DNA of 64,000 nucleotides from Sporobacter sp963675425 (GTDB taxonomy: Bacteria; Bacillota; Clostridia; Oscillospirales; Oscillospiraceae), in assembly GCA_963675425.1 (NCBI GenBank), contig OY776214.1, forward strand, positions 2,914,001 to 2,978,000, read 5' to 3'. Positions 8,325 to 16,728 of the stretch are shown piece by piece; the stretch's first letter is position 1, and each line of letters opens with the position of its first letter. The position numbers and the translations under genes were made by a program. Below the pieces are notes generated by a model. The model had not been told where the DNA came from. It searched no databases and saw only the letters and a program-made list of their open reading frames with translations.

Positions 8325-8489
8325 GTGTCTGTTGAAGAATTGCAGAATTACAGTATGTATGAAATTGTTGAAGGCCAACGATTTTTGAAAGAGGATGCTG
8401 ATAGTAAAAAAGGACGAGTAGGTTACGCTATTACCGATTGGCATGAGGAATTTGAAGAAAAAGACACGCCGGAATTGAAAAATATATGA
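8325..8489 (+). CDS. Small acidic protein (54 residues), unknown
   Basis: It starts at GTG with AAGGAGG 7 bases upstream and stops by overlapping the next start (ATGA at 8486-8489), so the nuclease gene is translationally coupled to it. The product is acidic, rich in Glu/Asp near its end (WHEEFEEKDTPEL), with no recognised domain. A small acidic protein ahead of a nuclease could be an antitoxin, inhibitor or DNA mimic; that is inference from size, charge and position. Confidence 0.65.
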   Translation: MSVEELQNYSMYEIVEGQRFLKEDADSKKGRVGYAITDWHEEFEEKDTPELKNI

Positions 8490-9874
8490 GTAAAAACGTT
8501 AAATATTTATCTGATTTCCCCGAAATTCGCAGATGGCTTGCTCCGGGTCAGGATGCATCCAAAATCAGCCACGGGAGTTCTGTTCCATGTAACTGGATTT
8601 GCGCGTATTGTGGTTCGGAATTCTCGAAATCTCCGAATCACGTGTATACCCAGTATAAGAGGAACCAACAGTTCAACTTATGCAGGAATTGCAATCGGAA
8701 GGGTGTCCGGGAGGATAACAGTCTGTATGGCAACTATAAGGCCCTGTGTGATAGGTTTTATGATTTTGAAAAGAATCAAGCTGTCGGCATCTCTATCGAT
8801 TTATTGGCCGTGAACTCAAACAAGAAAATATTCTTGAAATGTCCCGAACACGGTCCAATAGAAAAACCCATGCGAATTGCCGACTTTGTGAAGGGACAGA
8901 ACCTATGCCGAAGATGCACCAGCCTGATGGCTTTGTTCCCGAGCATAGCAAAGATGGTTGATATCGATACATATAACGCCTTGGATAAAAGGAAATATCC
9001 CAAGCCATTTGATCCATGGGAAATTTCCGCATACAGCCATATACCGCTACCGTTTTCATGCGACTATTGCGGCGATATCCATTTCAAGCCGGTTGCCTAT
9101 ATGATCAATCAAAGTACGGGTTGTCCACATTTATGCGCTCGAAATCACGATTCGATGCCGCAGCTTATCCTCTATAAGCTGCTAAAGACGGTGATACCGG
9201 ACTTGAAATACAAGTATATCTTCAATTTTAATGGCAGGAAGCGTGAACTTGATATCTACTCGAACAGACTCGGGTTCGCCATAGAATATGACGGATATAA
9301 GCACGACAAGAATAGGTTGCGGGTTGATAACGAGAAATCGGAGTATTGTCTAAAGAACAATATTTTTCTAGTTAGGGTGCGGGAGGATAGCGCCGCCGAT
9401 CTCGATAAGTCTTTGTGCAAAGTCATAATATGTCGTTACGATAATAACTACAAGTATCTGGTGGATGTCCTTGCGCAAATATCTGCTATCTTGCAGGAAA
9501 GCTTCTGGATATCATCAGACTATGATTATGGCGATATCTTATCAGCCCGGCAGAACGCCGTCCCCGTCAGAATTCTCAAGGATAGCTTCATTCGAAAATA
9601 CCCCGTATTCAGAAGATTACTGCATCCCGATGACAAGCTTAAGGCTGAGCGTCTCAGGCCAAAATCATCCTTGATTCGGCTGAACTGCACATGCCTCCGA
9701 TGCCACCATACTTTTTCAAAGACCCCTAAGAAGCTTGTTGAACAAAAAGGCCGATGCCCTAAATGTGGTTGGTTTTTCAAAAACATCACTGACAAAAACA
9801 GCCCCCTGATACCACCGCTGAAGAACTGGGCGCCGAGAAAGAACGGAGAAACACTCTATGGAAGCTACAATTGA
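8486..9874 (+). CDS. Zinc-ribbon protein with PD-(D/E)XK nuclease-like domain
   Basis: A 462-residue protein with repeated CxxC units: C39/C42 with C66/C69, C119 with C141/C144, C192/C195, and a C-terminal pair (CLRC, CPKC). These resemble the probable zinc-ribbon repeats of DUF4379-type proteins. Between them, at about residues 223-300, lies a Vsr-like restriction-endonuclease fold: MPQLILYKLLK, then RELDIY (254-256 ELD), IEYDGYKHDK (267-275), VDNEK and NNIFLVRVRE. The D-(E)xD...K arrangement is that of PD-(D/E)XK nucleases. It overlaps its neighbours at both ends, so it is made with them. A role in DNA restriction, phage defence or element maintenance is inferred, not shown. Confidence 0.75.
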   Translation: MSKNVKYLSDFPEIRRWLAPGQDASKISHGSSVPCNWICAYCGSEFSKSPNHVYTQYKRNQQFNLCRNCNRKGVREDNSLYGNYKALCDRFYDFEKNQAVGISIDLLAVNSNKKIFLKCPEHGPIEKPMRIADFVKGQNLCRRCTSLMALFPSIAKMVDIDTYNALDKRKYPKPFDPWEISAYSHIPLPFSCDYCGDIHFKPVAYMINQSTGCPHLCARNHDSMPQLILYKLLKTVIPDLKYKYIFNFNGRKRELDIYSNRLGFAIEYDGYKHDKNRLRVDNEKSEYCLKNNIFLVRVREDSAADLDKSLCKVIICRYDNNYKYLVDVLAQISAILQESFWISSDYDYGDILSARQNAVPVRILKDSFIRKYPVFRRLLHPDDKLKAERLRPKSSLIRLNCTCLRCHHTFSKTPKKLVEQKGRCPKCGWFFKNITDKNSPLIPPLKNWAPRKNGETLYGSYN

Positions 9875-10226
9875 ATATATCCGCCAGATGATTGCGCTGT
9901 TAAATCAAGCGCAAGACGAGTACAACCTGTACTCAAAGCAACTTAGCCTACTTGACCTCGAAGCGCAGGATATTCTGCACCGGCTCGAATACTCCAGCTT
10001 TAATGTCGTGCAAGGGTACACGCTTGCAAAACAGCTGAAAGATGTCAGGGTCAGACGCCGGGCAGTTAAGCAGCATCAGGAAATGCTGCAGGTTCTGGTA
10101 AGTAATTTAAAAGGCGTTCCATTCGAAAGGATCGAGACGAAACTCCATAATAAGCGGCAACGGCAGCTTGAAAGCAAATATACGCCAAGAATCCTTACTA
10201 TATCGGACCAGTCCAACTGTATGTAA
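9858..10226 (+). CDS. Coiled-coil protein of the nuclease operon
   Basis: A 122-residue, Gln/Leu-rich, almost wholly helical protein (YIRQMIALLNQAQDEYNLYS; LLDLEAQDILHRLEYSS), with basic stretches near the middle and end (VRVRRRAVKQHQE; NKRQRQLESKY). It overlaps the nuclease gene by 17 bp in a different frame, so it is part of the same transcript. It may multimerise or bind DNA. No family was recognised. Confidence 0.65.
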   Translation: MEATIEYIRQMIALLNQAQDEYNLYSKQLSLLDLEAQDILHRLEYSSFNVVQGYTLAKQLKDVRVRRRAVKQHQEMLQVLVSNLKGVPFERIETKLHNKRQRQLESKYTPRILTISDQSNCM

Positions 10227-10410
10227 ATATAGTGACAATCTATATACAATGTCATTATAATATACGTAGAATGTAAATATATTTATCTTAGAGCTCTTTT
10301 ACTGACCAAACACGTATAATGACGATGTACGTAAAATATATGGAAATGTTGATGACAAAATACATACCCCCCGCTAAAAAAGACAGATTGCCGGTTTACC
10401 GGTGACCTGT

Positions 10411-11756
10411 GGTAGCGCGTAAAAATTTGTGTAAAGTCCGAAGTCAGAGAAATACGGAATTAGATTCTGACCTCAACTCTGTCGCCGAAGTAAATCATGA
10501 GATGGTCTAAAATCGTACCCCAATTCCTAATGGGCATAGTCCATTTCTCAGTAATATTCATGGTCGCTAGGTAGAGAATTTTCATAAGAGCGTCGTCGGA
10601 AACGAAGGCGCTCTTGGTCTTGGTCACCTTCCGCAGCTGACGATTGAAATTCTCGATGGCGTTGGTGGTGTAAATCAGCGTGCGAATCTCCGGCGGATAT
10701 TTGAACATGGTGGAAAGCTCCGGCCAGTTGACCCGCCAGCTCTTTACGCCAAGGGCATATTTGGCACCCCACTTGGCCTCTAAATCATCCAGCGCGGCAA
10801 GTGCGGCTTCTTCCGTCGCCGCCTTGTAGATTGGCTTCAGATCAGCAGAGAATGCCTTGACGTCCTTGTAGCTCACATACCGCGTGGAGGCCCGAATCTG
10901 GTGGATAATGCAGCGCTGAACTTCAGTTTGAGGAAACGCCGTGTGAATGGCCTCTACAAAGCCGGAAAGGCCGTCCACAGATGCTATGAGTATATCTTTC
11001 ACTCCACGATTCTTCAAGCCCGTCAGTACATCCAACCAATATTTTGCTGATTCATTTGCGCCCAACCAAATGCCAAGGACATCCTTTTTACCTTCAAGAT
11101 CCGTACCTATTGCCACATAGGCAGCTTTCTTGGTAACTATACCGTTTTCGCGAATACTGTAGTGTACCGCGTCCAGAATCACCATTGCATACACGCTTTG
11201 AAGCGGACGCTCCTGCCATTCCCGTATCACGGGCAGCAGCTTGTCTGTGATCTTGCTTACACGGCTGTCATCAACTTCTATCCCGTACATCTCCCGCATC
11301 GTTTTCTGGATGTCACGGGTAGATACCCCTTGTGAATACAGGAATATGACCTTGTCTTCGATGCTGGACACATCCGTCTGATGCTTCTTCACAAGCTGAG
11401 GTTCGAACTCGCCTTTACGGTCTCGGGGAACGTTGATCTCCAGCTCTCCCATGCTGCCTTGAACCGTCTTCTGCGAATATCCGTTCCGACTATTGTCTGT
11501 CTGTTTGTTTTTGTAGTCGTACTTTGAATATCCAAGTTCGCTCTCAAGCTCCGCGTCCAGCGCTGTCTGGATCGTCTCTGCCGTAAGCATCTTCACAAAG
11601 GTGTGAACGTCCTCCATTGTCTTGACGCCATACTCCTCCATTAGCTCCCGGAGCTTGCTGTTGTCCTTGCGTTCTTTCCTTGCCATAGTTAAAACCTCCA
11701 AAGTCATTTTTATTCTATCTGACTTCGGAGGTTTACACAATATTTTGGACACTACC
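10411..11756 (-). mobile_element. IS256-family insertion sequence, copy A
   Basis: A 1,346-bp element with imperfect inverted ends (GGTAGCGCGTAAAAATTTGT against GGTAGTGTCCAAAATATTGT on the opposite strand) and one transposase gene. It has the same length and apparently the same sequence as copy B at 52076-53421, in opposite orientation. Flanking 8-mers differ (tgacctgt / aaaaaaga), so copy A has no target duplication, pointing to a deletion or rearrangement at one edge. Confidence 0.92.
10460..11686 (-). CDS. IS256-family (mutator) transposase, copy A
   Basis: A 408-residue DDE transposase. The start at 11686 follows GGAGGTTTTAACT. Visible parts are the N-terminal ELGYSKYDYKNKQTDNSRNG segment, the DNA-binding middle, the catalytic Asp in YAMVILDAVHYS, the second in LIASVDGLSGF, the CIIHQIRASTRYV motif, and the last Glu in IYTTNAIENFNRQLRKVTK. 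The frame is complete and identical in translation to copy B, so it is probably active and recently moved. Confidence 0.95.
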   Translation of the reverse strand: MARKERKDNSKLRELMEEYGVKTMEDVHTFVKMLTAETIQTALDAELESELGYSKYDYKNKQTDNSRNGYSQKTVQGSMGELEINVPRDRKGEFEPQLVKKHQTDVSSIEDKVIFLYSQGVSTRDIQKTMREMYGIEVDDSRVSKITDKLLPVIREWQERPLQSVYAMVILDAVHYSIRENGIVTKKAAYVAIGTDLEGKKDVLGIWLGANESAKYWLDVLTGLKNRGVKDILIASVDGLSGFVEAIHTAFPQTEVQRCIIHQIRASTRYVSYKDVKAFSADLKPIYKAATEEAALAALDDLEAKWGAKYALGVKSWRVNWPELSTMFKYPPEIRTLIYTTNAIENFNRQLRKVTKTKSAFVSDDALMKILYLATMNITEKWTMPIRNWGTILDHLMIYFGDRVEVRI

Positions 11757-11798
11757 AAAAAAGAATCAAGATTAGAATCATCTTCTAATCTTGATTCT
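11757..11798 (-). terminator. Strong hairpin beside IS256 copy A
   Basis: A perfect 16-bp stem (agaatcaagattagaa / ttctaatcttgattct) with a 5-base loop, followed on the minus strand by a run of six T. It reads as an intrinsic terminator for the minus strand and abuts the IS end. Confidence 0.65.
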
Positions 11799-11827
11799 TG
11801 TAATAAAATTTATATTAGGGTGATAAA

Positions 11828-12080
11828 TTGAATAAAAGATATTTGATTAATATACTAACGATAATGGGTTTGATAGTTGCTTTAGCATACTATATTTACT
11901 ATTTTCTTAATAAAGACAATTCTGGATATACAGTTTTTTATATTTTATTGTATTCGTTATTACCCTTAATTGTATTAGTAATGATTGGGTTCTCGAATAT
12001 TAAAACAGCAGTGTTGTTACTTGTTATACAAAATGTTATTGAGATACTTTTTATTAGACCTTTTGCTTTAGCAATATTTC
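11828..12080 (+). pseudogene. Multi-pass membrane protein, 5' part (split by IS21)
   Basis: Eighty-four codons and one base of an AT-rich gene with at least three hydrophobic segments (INILTIMGLIVALAYYIYYF; VFYILLYSLLPLIVLVMIGF). It is interrupted at 12080 by the IS21 element. Removing the IS and one ATTTC repeat joins it in frame to 14546-14859, giving a protein of about 188 residues with roughly six membrane segments. Function unknown. Confidence 0.75.
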
Positions 12081-12212
12081 TGTAAGCGGTAAAATAAACT
12101 GAGCCAAAAACGGCCAAGAGAAGTGAGCCAGAAATGGCCACGAATTGAGCCACCCCGAGAAAAGCCACAACCAACCGAATGGTAAAATGAAGTCGGGAGG
12201 TGTGAGCGAGAA

Positions 12213-13736
12213 ATGAAGGGATGGCATATGTATAGTGAAATCCAGGCATTAAAAGAAAAGGGCTTCAGTATCCGGCAGGTATCGCGGCTGATCCGTGTGA
12301 GCCGGAATACCATACGAAAATATTGGGACATGCCGCCGGAAGAATACGCGGCCACGCTGACAAGCATTAACAAGCTATCTGCGCTTGCAGCGTATGAGCC
12401 GCCGGTGCTGCACTGGCTGGAGCGCTATCCTTGCATGTCGGCAGCACAGGTGCGGGACTGGCTGTGTGAGAAATATTACGTTGATGCAGCAGAACGGACG
12501 GTAAGACGCTTTGTTGCCGGCCTGCGCGAGAAACACGGAATCAAAAAGAAGGATACACCCCAGCGGGAATATGAGGCAGTGGACGAACTGCCCATGGGGT
12601 TTCAGTTGCAAATGGATTTCGGCGTAAAAACCGTACGCAGCGCATACAGCAGTCGATATACAAAACTGTACGTAGCAGCGTTTTCACTGAGCTGTTCCCG
12701 GTATAAATGGGGTATCTTTCAGGAAAAGCCGTTCACGTCCGAAAACCTGGTGCGGGCACTGTATAGCTGCTTTGACTACATGGGCGGGATGCCACGTCAG
12801 CTTGTATACGATCAGGATAGCATTCTCGTAGTCAGCGAAAACAATGGTGACATCATACATACCCACGCTTTTGCGGCATTCCTGCAGGAAACGCATCTGC
12901 AAACGCTTGTGTGTCGAAAATCGGACCCGGAAACAAAGGGGAAAATCGAAGCTGTTGTACGGTTCATCAAGGGAAACTTCATGGAAAACCGGCTGTTTAT
13001 GGATCTGGATATATGGAACCGTTCTTTTGAAGAATGGCTTGACCGTACCGGAAACGGCCGTGTACATGGAACCACGAAACGCAAGCCTTGCGAGTTGTTT
13101 GCCGAAGAACAGAAATGCCTTTTACCTTTGTTTGGAACCCCGCCTCAGAAAAATACTGACGATATGTCCCGCACCGTTCGAAAGGATAACACAATCCTTT
13201 ACTGCTCTAATCGGTATTCTCTTCCGCTTGGCACCTTCAACACACAGAAAACGGTGAATTTAGAGATTGTTGATGAGCGCCTGAAGATATTTACTAAAAC
13301 GAGCGACCTGCTGGCAGAGCATCAGTTGTGCCACGATAAAGGCAAACTTGTCAAGGCCGACAGCCACCGTTATGAGAGAAATCAGAAGGTTCAGGAGCGC
13401 CTTGAAAAAGCCGTATCTTTGCTTGGTGAGGAATTCCGGGAATATCTCACCGCCCTATGTCAGTCAAAACCGCGTTACGTCAAAGAACAGCTGGCTCTAG
13501 TCGTCAAGACCTGTGAGAGCTATGGGCGGAAAACGACGTTGAAAGCCGTGTTGTTCTGTTCTGAGCAAGAGCTGTGGAGTGCGTCGGATTTGGCAAATGC
13601 CTCTGCGGCACTGTCTGAACGAACTCCGTCGCCGGTGGCAACGCGACTGCCTGTGAGCGACGATAAATATCATATTGATGTGCAGCTTCGCCCGCTGTCG
13701 GTCTACGCCGAAGCTGCCCTGGAGGCGAGACAATGA
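12213..13736 (+). CDS. istA: IS21 transposase IstA
   Basis: A 507-residue transposase: N-terminal HTH (EIQALKEKGFSIRQVSRLIR), then an integrase-type DDE core with QMDFGVKT, LVYDQDSILV and the Glu in DPETKGKIEAVVRFIKGNF. The ending overlaps istB by 4 bp. It performs cut and transfer of the element together with IstB. The frame is complete. Confidence 0.95.
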   Translation: MKGWHMYSEIQALKEKGFSIRQVSRLIRVSRNTIRKYWDMPPEEYAATLTSINKLSALAAYEPPVLHWLERYPCMSAAQVRDWLCEKYYVDAAERTVRRFVAGLREKHGIKKKDTPQREYEAVDELPMGFQLQMDFGVKTVRSAYSSRYTKLYVAAFSLSCSRYKWGIFQEKPFTSENLVRALYSCFDYMGGMPRQLVYDQDSILVVSENNGDIIHTHAFAAFLQETHLQTLVCRKSDPETKGKIEAVVRFIKGNFMENRLFMDLDIWNRSFEEWLDRTGNGRVHGTTKRKPCELFAEEQKCLLPLFGTPPQKNTDDMSRTVRKDNTILYCSNRYSLPLGTFNTQKTVNLEIVDERLKIFTKTSDLLAEHQLCHDKGKLVKADSHRYERNQKVQERLEKAVSLLGEEFREYLTALCQSKPRYVKEQLALVVKTCESYGRKTTLKAVLFCSEQELWSASDLANASAALSERTPSPVATRLPVSDDKYHIDVQLRPLSVYAEAALEARQ

Positions 13737-14470
13737 ACGCCTCTATCTCTAAGCTCGATTCATTGTGTAAATCTCTCAGAATGGATGCCGTGCAGCCTGC
13801 CGATTTCCTGCATGGTTTACCGGATAATCTGTCGTCAATGGAGGTTCTTACGCGTTTTCTGGAAACACAACAAGCCCATAAGCAGGAGCAGGCCGCCAAG
13901 GCGAGAATTGCTAAGGCCCGTTTTCCGCGCGTGAAAACCTTTGATGAATATGACTTTACACTTCAAAATGGCGTGACCGCGGATCAGATGACACGCCTCT
14001 GTGAATTCCTTTGGCTGGAGCAAGCCTTCAACGTGGTTTTCCTGGGTGCCCCCGGCGTCGGGAAGACCCATCTTGCCACTGCCCTGGGCGTGCCGGCTGC
14101 GAAAGTCGGTTATCATGTGGCGTTTGTCACGCTGGAGGGCCTTATCCGTCTCCTCAAGACCGCGGACATCTCCGCCGCCAGCAAACGTCGTCTGGCCACC
14201 ATAAATCGCGCCTCTCTCGTTATCCTGGACGAAATCGGCTTTATGCCTGTCTCTAAAGCTGAAGCCAACCTCTTTTTCTCTTTCGTCTCCAACTGTTACG
14301 AAAACAAATCGCTCGTACTCACCTCTAACAAAGGCTTTGATGACTGGGCTGACTTCCTGGGCGACCCTGTTATCGCCACAGCAATTCTCGACAGGCTCAT
14401 TTTTAAATGCGAAATTTTCAACCTCGCAGGAGACGGTTACCGAGTGAAGCATCGTCAACGTATCCTTTGA
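13733..14470 (+). CDS. istB: IS21 ATPase helper IstB
   Basis: A 245-residue AAA+ protein of DnaC/IstB type. The Walker A motif is GAPGVGKTH and the Walker B motif is LVILDEIGFMP, followed by LTSNKGFDDWADFLGD as in other IstB proteins. It overlaps istA by ATGA and probably selects target DNA for IstA. Complete. Confidence 0.95.
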   Translation: MNASISKLDSLCKSLRMDAVQPADFLHGLPDNLSSMEVLTRFLETQQAHKQEQAAKARIAKARFPRVKTFDEYDFTLQNGVTADQMTRLCEFLWLEQAFNVVFLGAPGVGKTHLATALGVPAAKVGYHVAFVTLEGLIRLLKTADISAASKRRLATINRASLVILDEIGFMPVSKAEANLFFSFVSNCYENKSLVLTSNKGFDDWADFLGDPVIATAILDRLIFKCEIFNLAGDGYRVKHRQRIL

Positions 14471-14545
14471 GATATTCTTTACTGCCGGGGTGGCTCAATT
14501 CATCTGGCCGTTTTTGGTTCAAAATACTTGACCGGTGACAATTTC

Positions 14546-14859
14546 AAATATTATTTGTAATAATACCCTTATTTTTGTTTTATAGATATTTAAAAGATAA
14601 TATAATGATTTTTAATTTTGTTAATATGAAGATGATTATAATTATGTTTGCTATATTATCATTCGTATATTTTTGTTTATCGGTCTTTTCGTTGTGGCAA
14701 ATATTAAAAACCGAAATTATTTTTGATGCACTATTTGATATTAATGCATTTGATTTCACTAGATATTTAGTTCGTTTTATTGCATTTATTTGTTTGGTTA
14801 TATTATTAATTAAACAAAATAGAAAATCGGATGAACTCATTGATAAGACCTGTAAATAA
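14546..14859 (+). pseudogene. Multi-pass membrane protein, 3' part (split by IS21)
   Basis: Continuation of the gene at 11828-12080. After the ATTTC target repeat, the base left over from the 5' part plus two here makes a Gln codon, and 103 further codons follow without a stop. It has three hydrophobic segments (MIIIMFAILSFVYFCLSVF; YLVRFIAFICLVILLIKQ). Gene lost by insertion; function unknown. Confidence 0.7.
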
Positions 14860-15095
14860 AAGTCAAGCCCTAAAACATAGAATATTGAGCATGACAAAAA
14901 TGGTACAACAAAACGAGCCACCGAAAGGGTAAAATTTCGCTGGCAGAAGAAGAACCGATATGTTAAGCGACAGATTCAAACCCCTTATTACTCAAGCCAT
15001 TCGGCAGCTCACTACGATAGCTGAGACGCTGGCCGTTATCATGAGGAAAATGCGGCACTTATCAGACTTTACTGCCAGAATATTCTGTCGTTATG

Positions 15096-15245
15096 GCAAT
15101 GCATGGCGTTGGAAATACCTTGGGGACTCAGCTCGTGACTGAGATCGGTGATCTACAATTTCAAATCGGCGTTGACAATGTGCGCCGTTTTTATAATAAG
15201 ACGGCGCTTGTCGCCTTTGCTGGTCTTGATGTTCCGCCGTTTTAG
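15096..15245 (+). pseudogene. IS110-family transposase remnant
   Basis: A 49-codon fragment (AMHGVGNTLGTQLVTEIGD ... TALVAFAGLDVPP) matches the transposase-20 region of IS110/IS1111 enzymes. The sequence from about 14960 may be more of the same gene in other frames. It has no complete frame and no ends. Confidence 0.65.
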
Positions 15246-15392
15246 TCTGGGATGTCTGAGGCGAAAAGCTGCAGTGGCTAAGCATATCTGCTAAATGTTC
15301 GAACGAACTCTATACAATATAGATCTGAGTTCACAGGAATATAGCCTATGGGCTATATCTCCTGTGTCTCAGAAATGCCCTGCGGGCCTGTT

Positions 15393-15449
15393 TGGTGCGC
15401 GAGGGGGGGACTTGAACCCCCACGTCCATATTGGACACTAGAACCTGAA
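15393..15449 (-). tRNA. 3' half of tRNA-Leu(CAG), attachment-site remnant
   Basis: On the minus strand the sequence runs from the anticodon loop (ttCAGgt), through the anticodon stem 3' side (tctag), a long type-II variable arm (tgtcc aatat ggacg), a T arm (gggggTTCAAGTccccc, one extra C) and the acceptor 3' strand with encoded CCA. The D arm and the 5' half are absent; the upstream sequence does not pair. A cut exactly at the anticodon loop is typical of integrases that use tRNA genes. It cannot make a tRNA. Confidence 0.75.
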
Positions 15450-15698
15450 TATAATTTATGCGGCGTCTTTAACCGAAGAGGTAATCGCTATACGTATCTC
15501 CAGAAATATATGGACAAGTATTTCATCACTAAGAAAACTTACGACGATTTAAGGGCGCATATTATTCAAAGTGGAAAAGGAATTGGATACACAAAAACAG
15601 CAACACTATATTTGTTTCAAAGAGTTAATGATTATAAAGAAAGACATACATACCCCCCTGGCGGAAGATATGTCTTTCTGGAGTTGAGTTATAAATAG
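15450..15698 (+). pseudogene. 3' fragment of an unidentified protein gene
   Basis: An open frame with natural-looking protein composition (YLQKYMDKYFITKKTYDDLR; YTKTATLYLFQRVNDYKERH) ends at 15698. Upstream it runs into the tRNA remnant, so its start is missing or is the internal ATG at 15510 (62 codons). I do not recognise the family. Confidence 0.4.
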
Positions 15699-15719
15699 AA
15701 ATCTTGCCTCAGGTGCAGA

Positions 15720-15886
15720 TTATGCTTGTAATCTCCACGAAATGGTTTCCGCTTCCTTATATTTATTAAATCCACAGCACTCCAATATTTTTTGAGAGGC
15801 AAAACTATGTAAATCAGTTTCGGCAATTATTTTAATTGATATGGAGCCAGAGGAATCAATTCCAAGCGTTCCGTTTGTATTTTCAT
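15720..15886 (-). pseudogene. GNAT acetyltransferase relic
   Basis: It starts well (ATG at 15886 with GAGG upstream; MKIQTERLELIPLAPYQLK) but hits a stop after 19 codons. In the next frame SFASQKILECCGFNKYKEAE follows, the last strand-helix of RimJ-type GNAT enzymes. The acetyl-CoA-binding middle is deleted. Confidence 0.6.
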
Positions 15887-16072
15887 TTTATTACCTCGCA
15901 TATATAAATAATCGATCATTAGACTTCTGTTTATCTGCAAAATAAAACAATTAAATCCATTAAACCATGTTGCACCGTATAATGATGCAGCTAAATAGGA
16001 AATACATTCGCTTAACTCATTGGACTAAGCGTCAATTGAAGAACTAAGCTTTGCAAAAAGCGTAAGAACGCT

Positions 16073-16174
16073 TTACGATGGTTCGTGTGCTGAACGAGAC
16101 TTCATGAGTGCTATGATGATTATACCGAAGTTTACCCCGATAACAAAACCGATGAATAGCAGCTTTGAGTTCAT
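16073..16174 (-). CDS. 33-residue single-span membrane peptide
   Basis: The frame MNSKLLFIGFVIGVNFGIII followed by IALMKSRSAHEPS is a single transmembrane helix with a short charged tail. The segment GVNxGxxIxxLMKSRS is shared with the 50-residue peptide at 16576, so the two are paralogues. It resembles DUF3789-like peptides of mobile elements. A hairpin with a T-run overlaps the stop on the minus strand. No strong Shine-Dalgarno is visible (AAGAG). Confidence 0.5.
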   Translation of the reverse strand: MNSKLLFIGFVIGVNFGIIIIALMKSRSAHEPS

Positions 16175-16341
16175 ATCACTCTTATCGTATATTATCGGAA
16201 TGTTTTTATCTTATTTTAGGGCTAATAACGGAATATTTAGATTAAGTTACGTTAAATGATACTATATGTTAAGTAGAAGGACTGAAGCACCGGTTCTGTT
16301 TTAGTATTTTAAGAAAAAAAGCAAAAAGTTCACAAAAAGTG

Positions 16342-16370
16342 TTGACAGAACTAGAAATGTAGAGTATATT
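16342..16370 (+). promoter_or_regulatory. Promoter of the c-di-GMP riboswitch transcript R1
   Basis: TTGACA (16342-16347), 17 bp, TATATT (16365-16370). Transcription would begin near 16377, at the riboswitch. Confidence 0.75.
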
Positions 16371-16374
16371 TATG

Positions 16375-16466
16375 CCATAGCATGAAAAGGCAAACTTGCT
16401 GAAAGGTAAGGACGCAAAGCTTAGGGTCTAAAGTCGAAAGACAATGACAGCCAGCTGCCAAATGGT
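16375..16466 (+). ncRNA. Cyclic-di-GMP-I (GEMM-I) riboswitch R1
   Basis: It contains all conserved blocks in order: AAAAGGCAAACtt, gctGAAAggt, aaGGACGCAAAGCtt, aGGGTCTAAAG, hairpin, ATGACAGCCAGctgCC. Closing P1 could be ccat/atgg. A terminator hairpin follows at once, and downstream is a 50-residue membrane peptide gene. The class binds the second messenger c-di-GMP; the direction of control here is not readable by eye. Confidence 0.92.
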
Positions 16467-16484
16467 GATTATTCGAGGTTAAAT

Positions 16485-16520
16485 CCTCCCATTTAGGTCA
16501 GCCTAATGGGAGGCATTTTT
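16485..16520 (+). terminator. Expression-platform terminator of R1
   Basis: The stem cctcccatttagg / cctaatgggagg (one bulge) is followed by catttttta. It lies just after the aptamer and before the gene, the arrangement of transcriptional control. Confidence 0.8.
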
Positions 16521-16575
16521 TATCTCAGATAACTTTCCTTTTGGTAAAACAAACCAAATTTGAGGAGGTTATTTT

Positions 16576-16728
16576 ATGTTGTTACTTATTATTGGACTTA
16601 TTGTCGGTGTTAATGTCGGTTTCCTGATAATGATGCTCATGAAATCCCGGTCTATGCAGGATGTAAGAGCAGAGGAACTGATGATGAGTGCTTCAGGTGA
16701 GTATGCGGCGATGCATCATGCGTCGTAA
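16576..16728 (+). CDS. 50-residue membrane peptide under c-di-GMP riboswitch R1
   Basis: ATG with GAGGAGG 7 bases upstream. The first 23 residues form one membrane helix (LLLIIGLIVGVNVGFLIMML), followed by a charged tail (KSRSMQDVRAEELMMSASGE). It is a paralogue of the 33-residue peptide on the opposite strand at 16073. The protein resembles DUF3789-like peptides. It is the only gene after R1, before an IS1182 end at 16758, so either it is itself the riboswitch target or the real target was lost to the IS insertion. Confidence 0.65.
   Translation: MLLLIIGLIVGVNVGFLIMMLMKSRSMQDVRAEELMMSASGEYAAMHHAS

Larger units (their letters stand above)
12081..14540 (+). mobile_element. IS21-family insertion sequence, copy 1
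   Basis: A 2,460-bp element with ends TGTAAGCGGTAAAATAAACT and (opposite strand) TGTCACCGGTCAAGTATTTT, sub-terminal repeats of tgagccaaaaacggcca type, and istA and istB genes. A 5-bp target duplication ATTTC lies at 12076-12080 and 14541-14545. It interrupts a membrane protein gene. Confidence 0.95.

Noticed and set aside
15348..15460. Protein-coding start across the tRNA remnant
   Set aside because: The translated RGGLEPP-like segment is the antisense of a tRNA-Leu T arm, a common false gene start.
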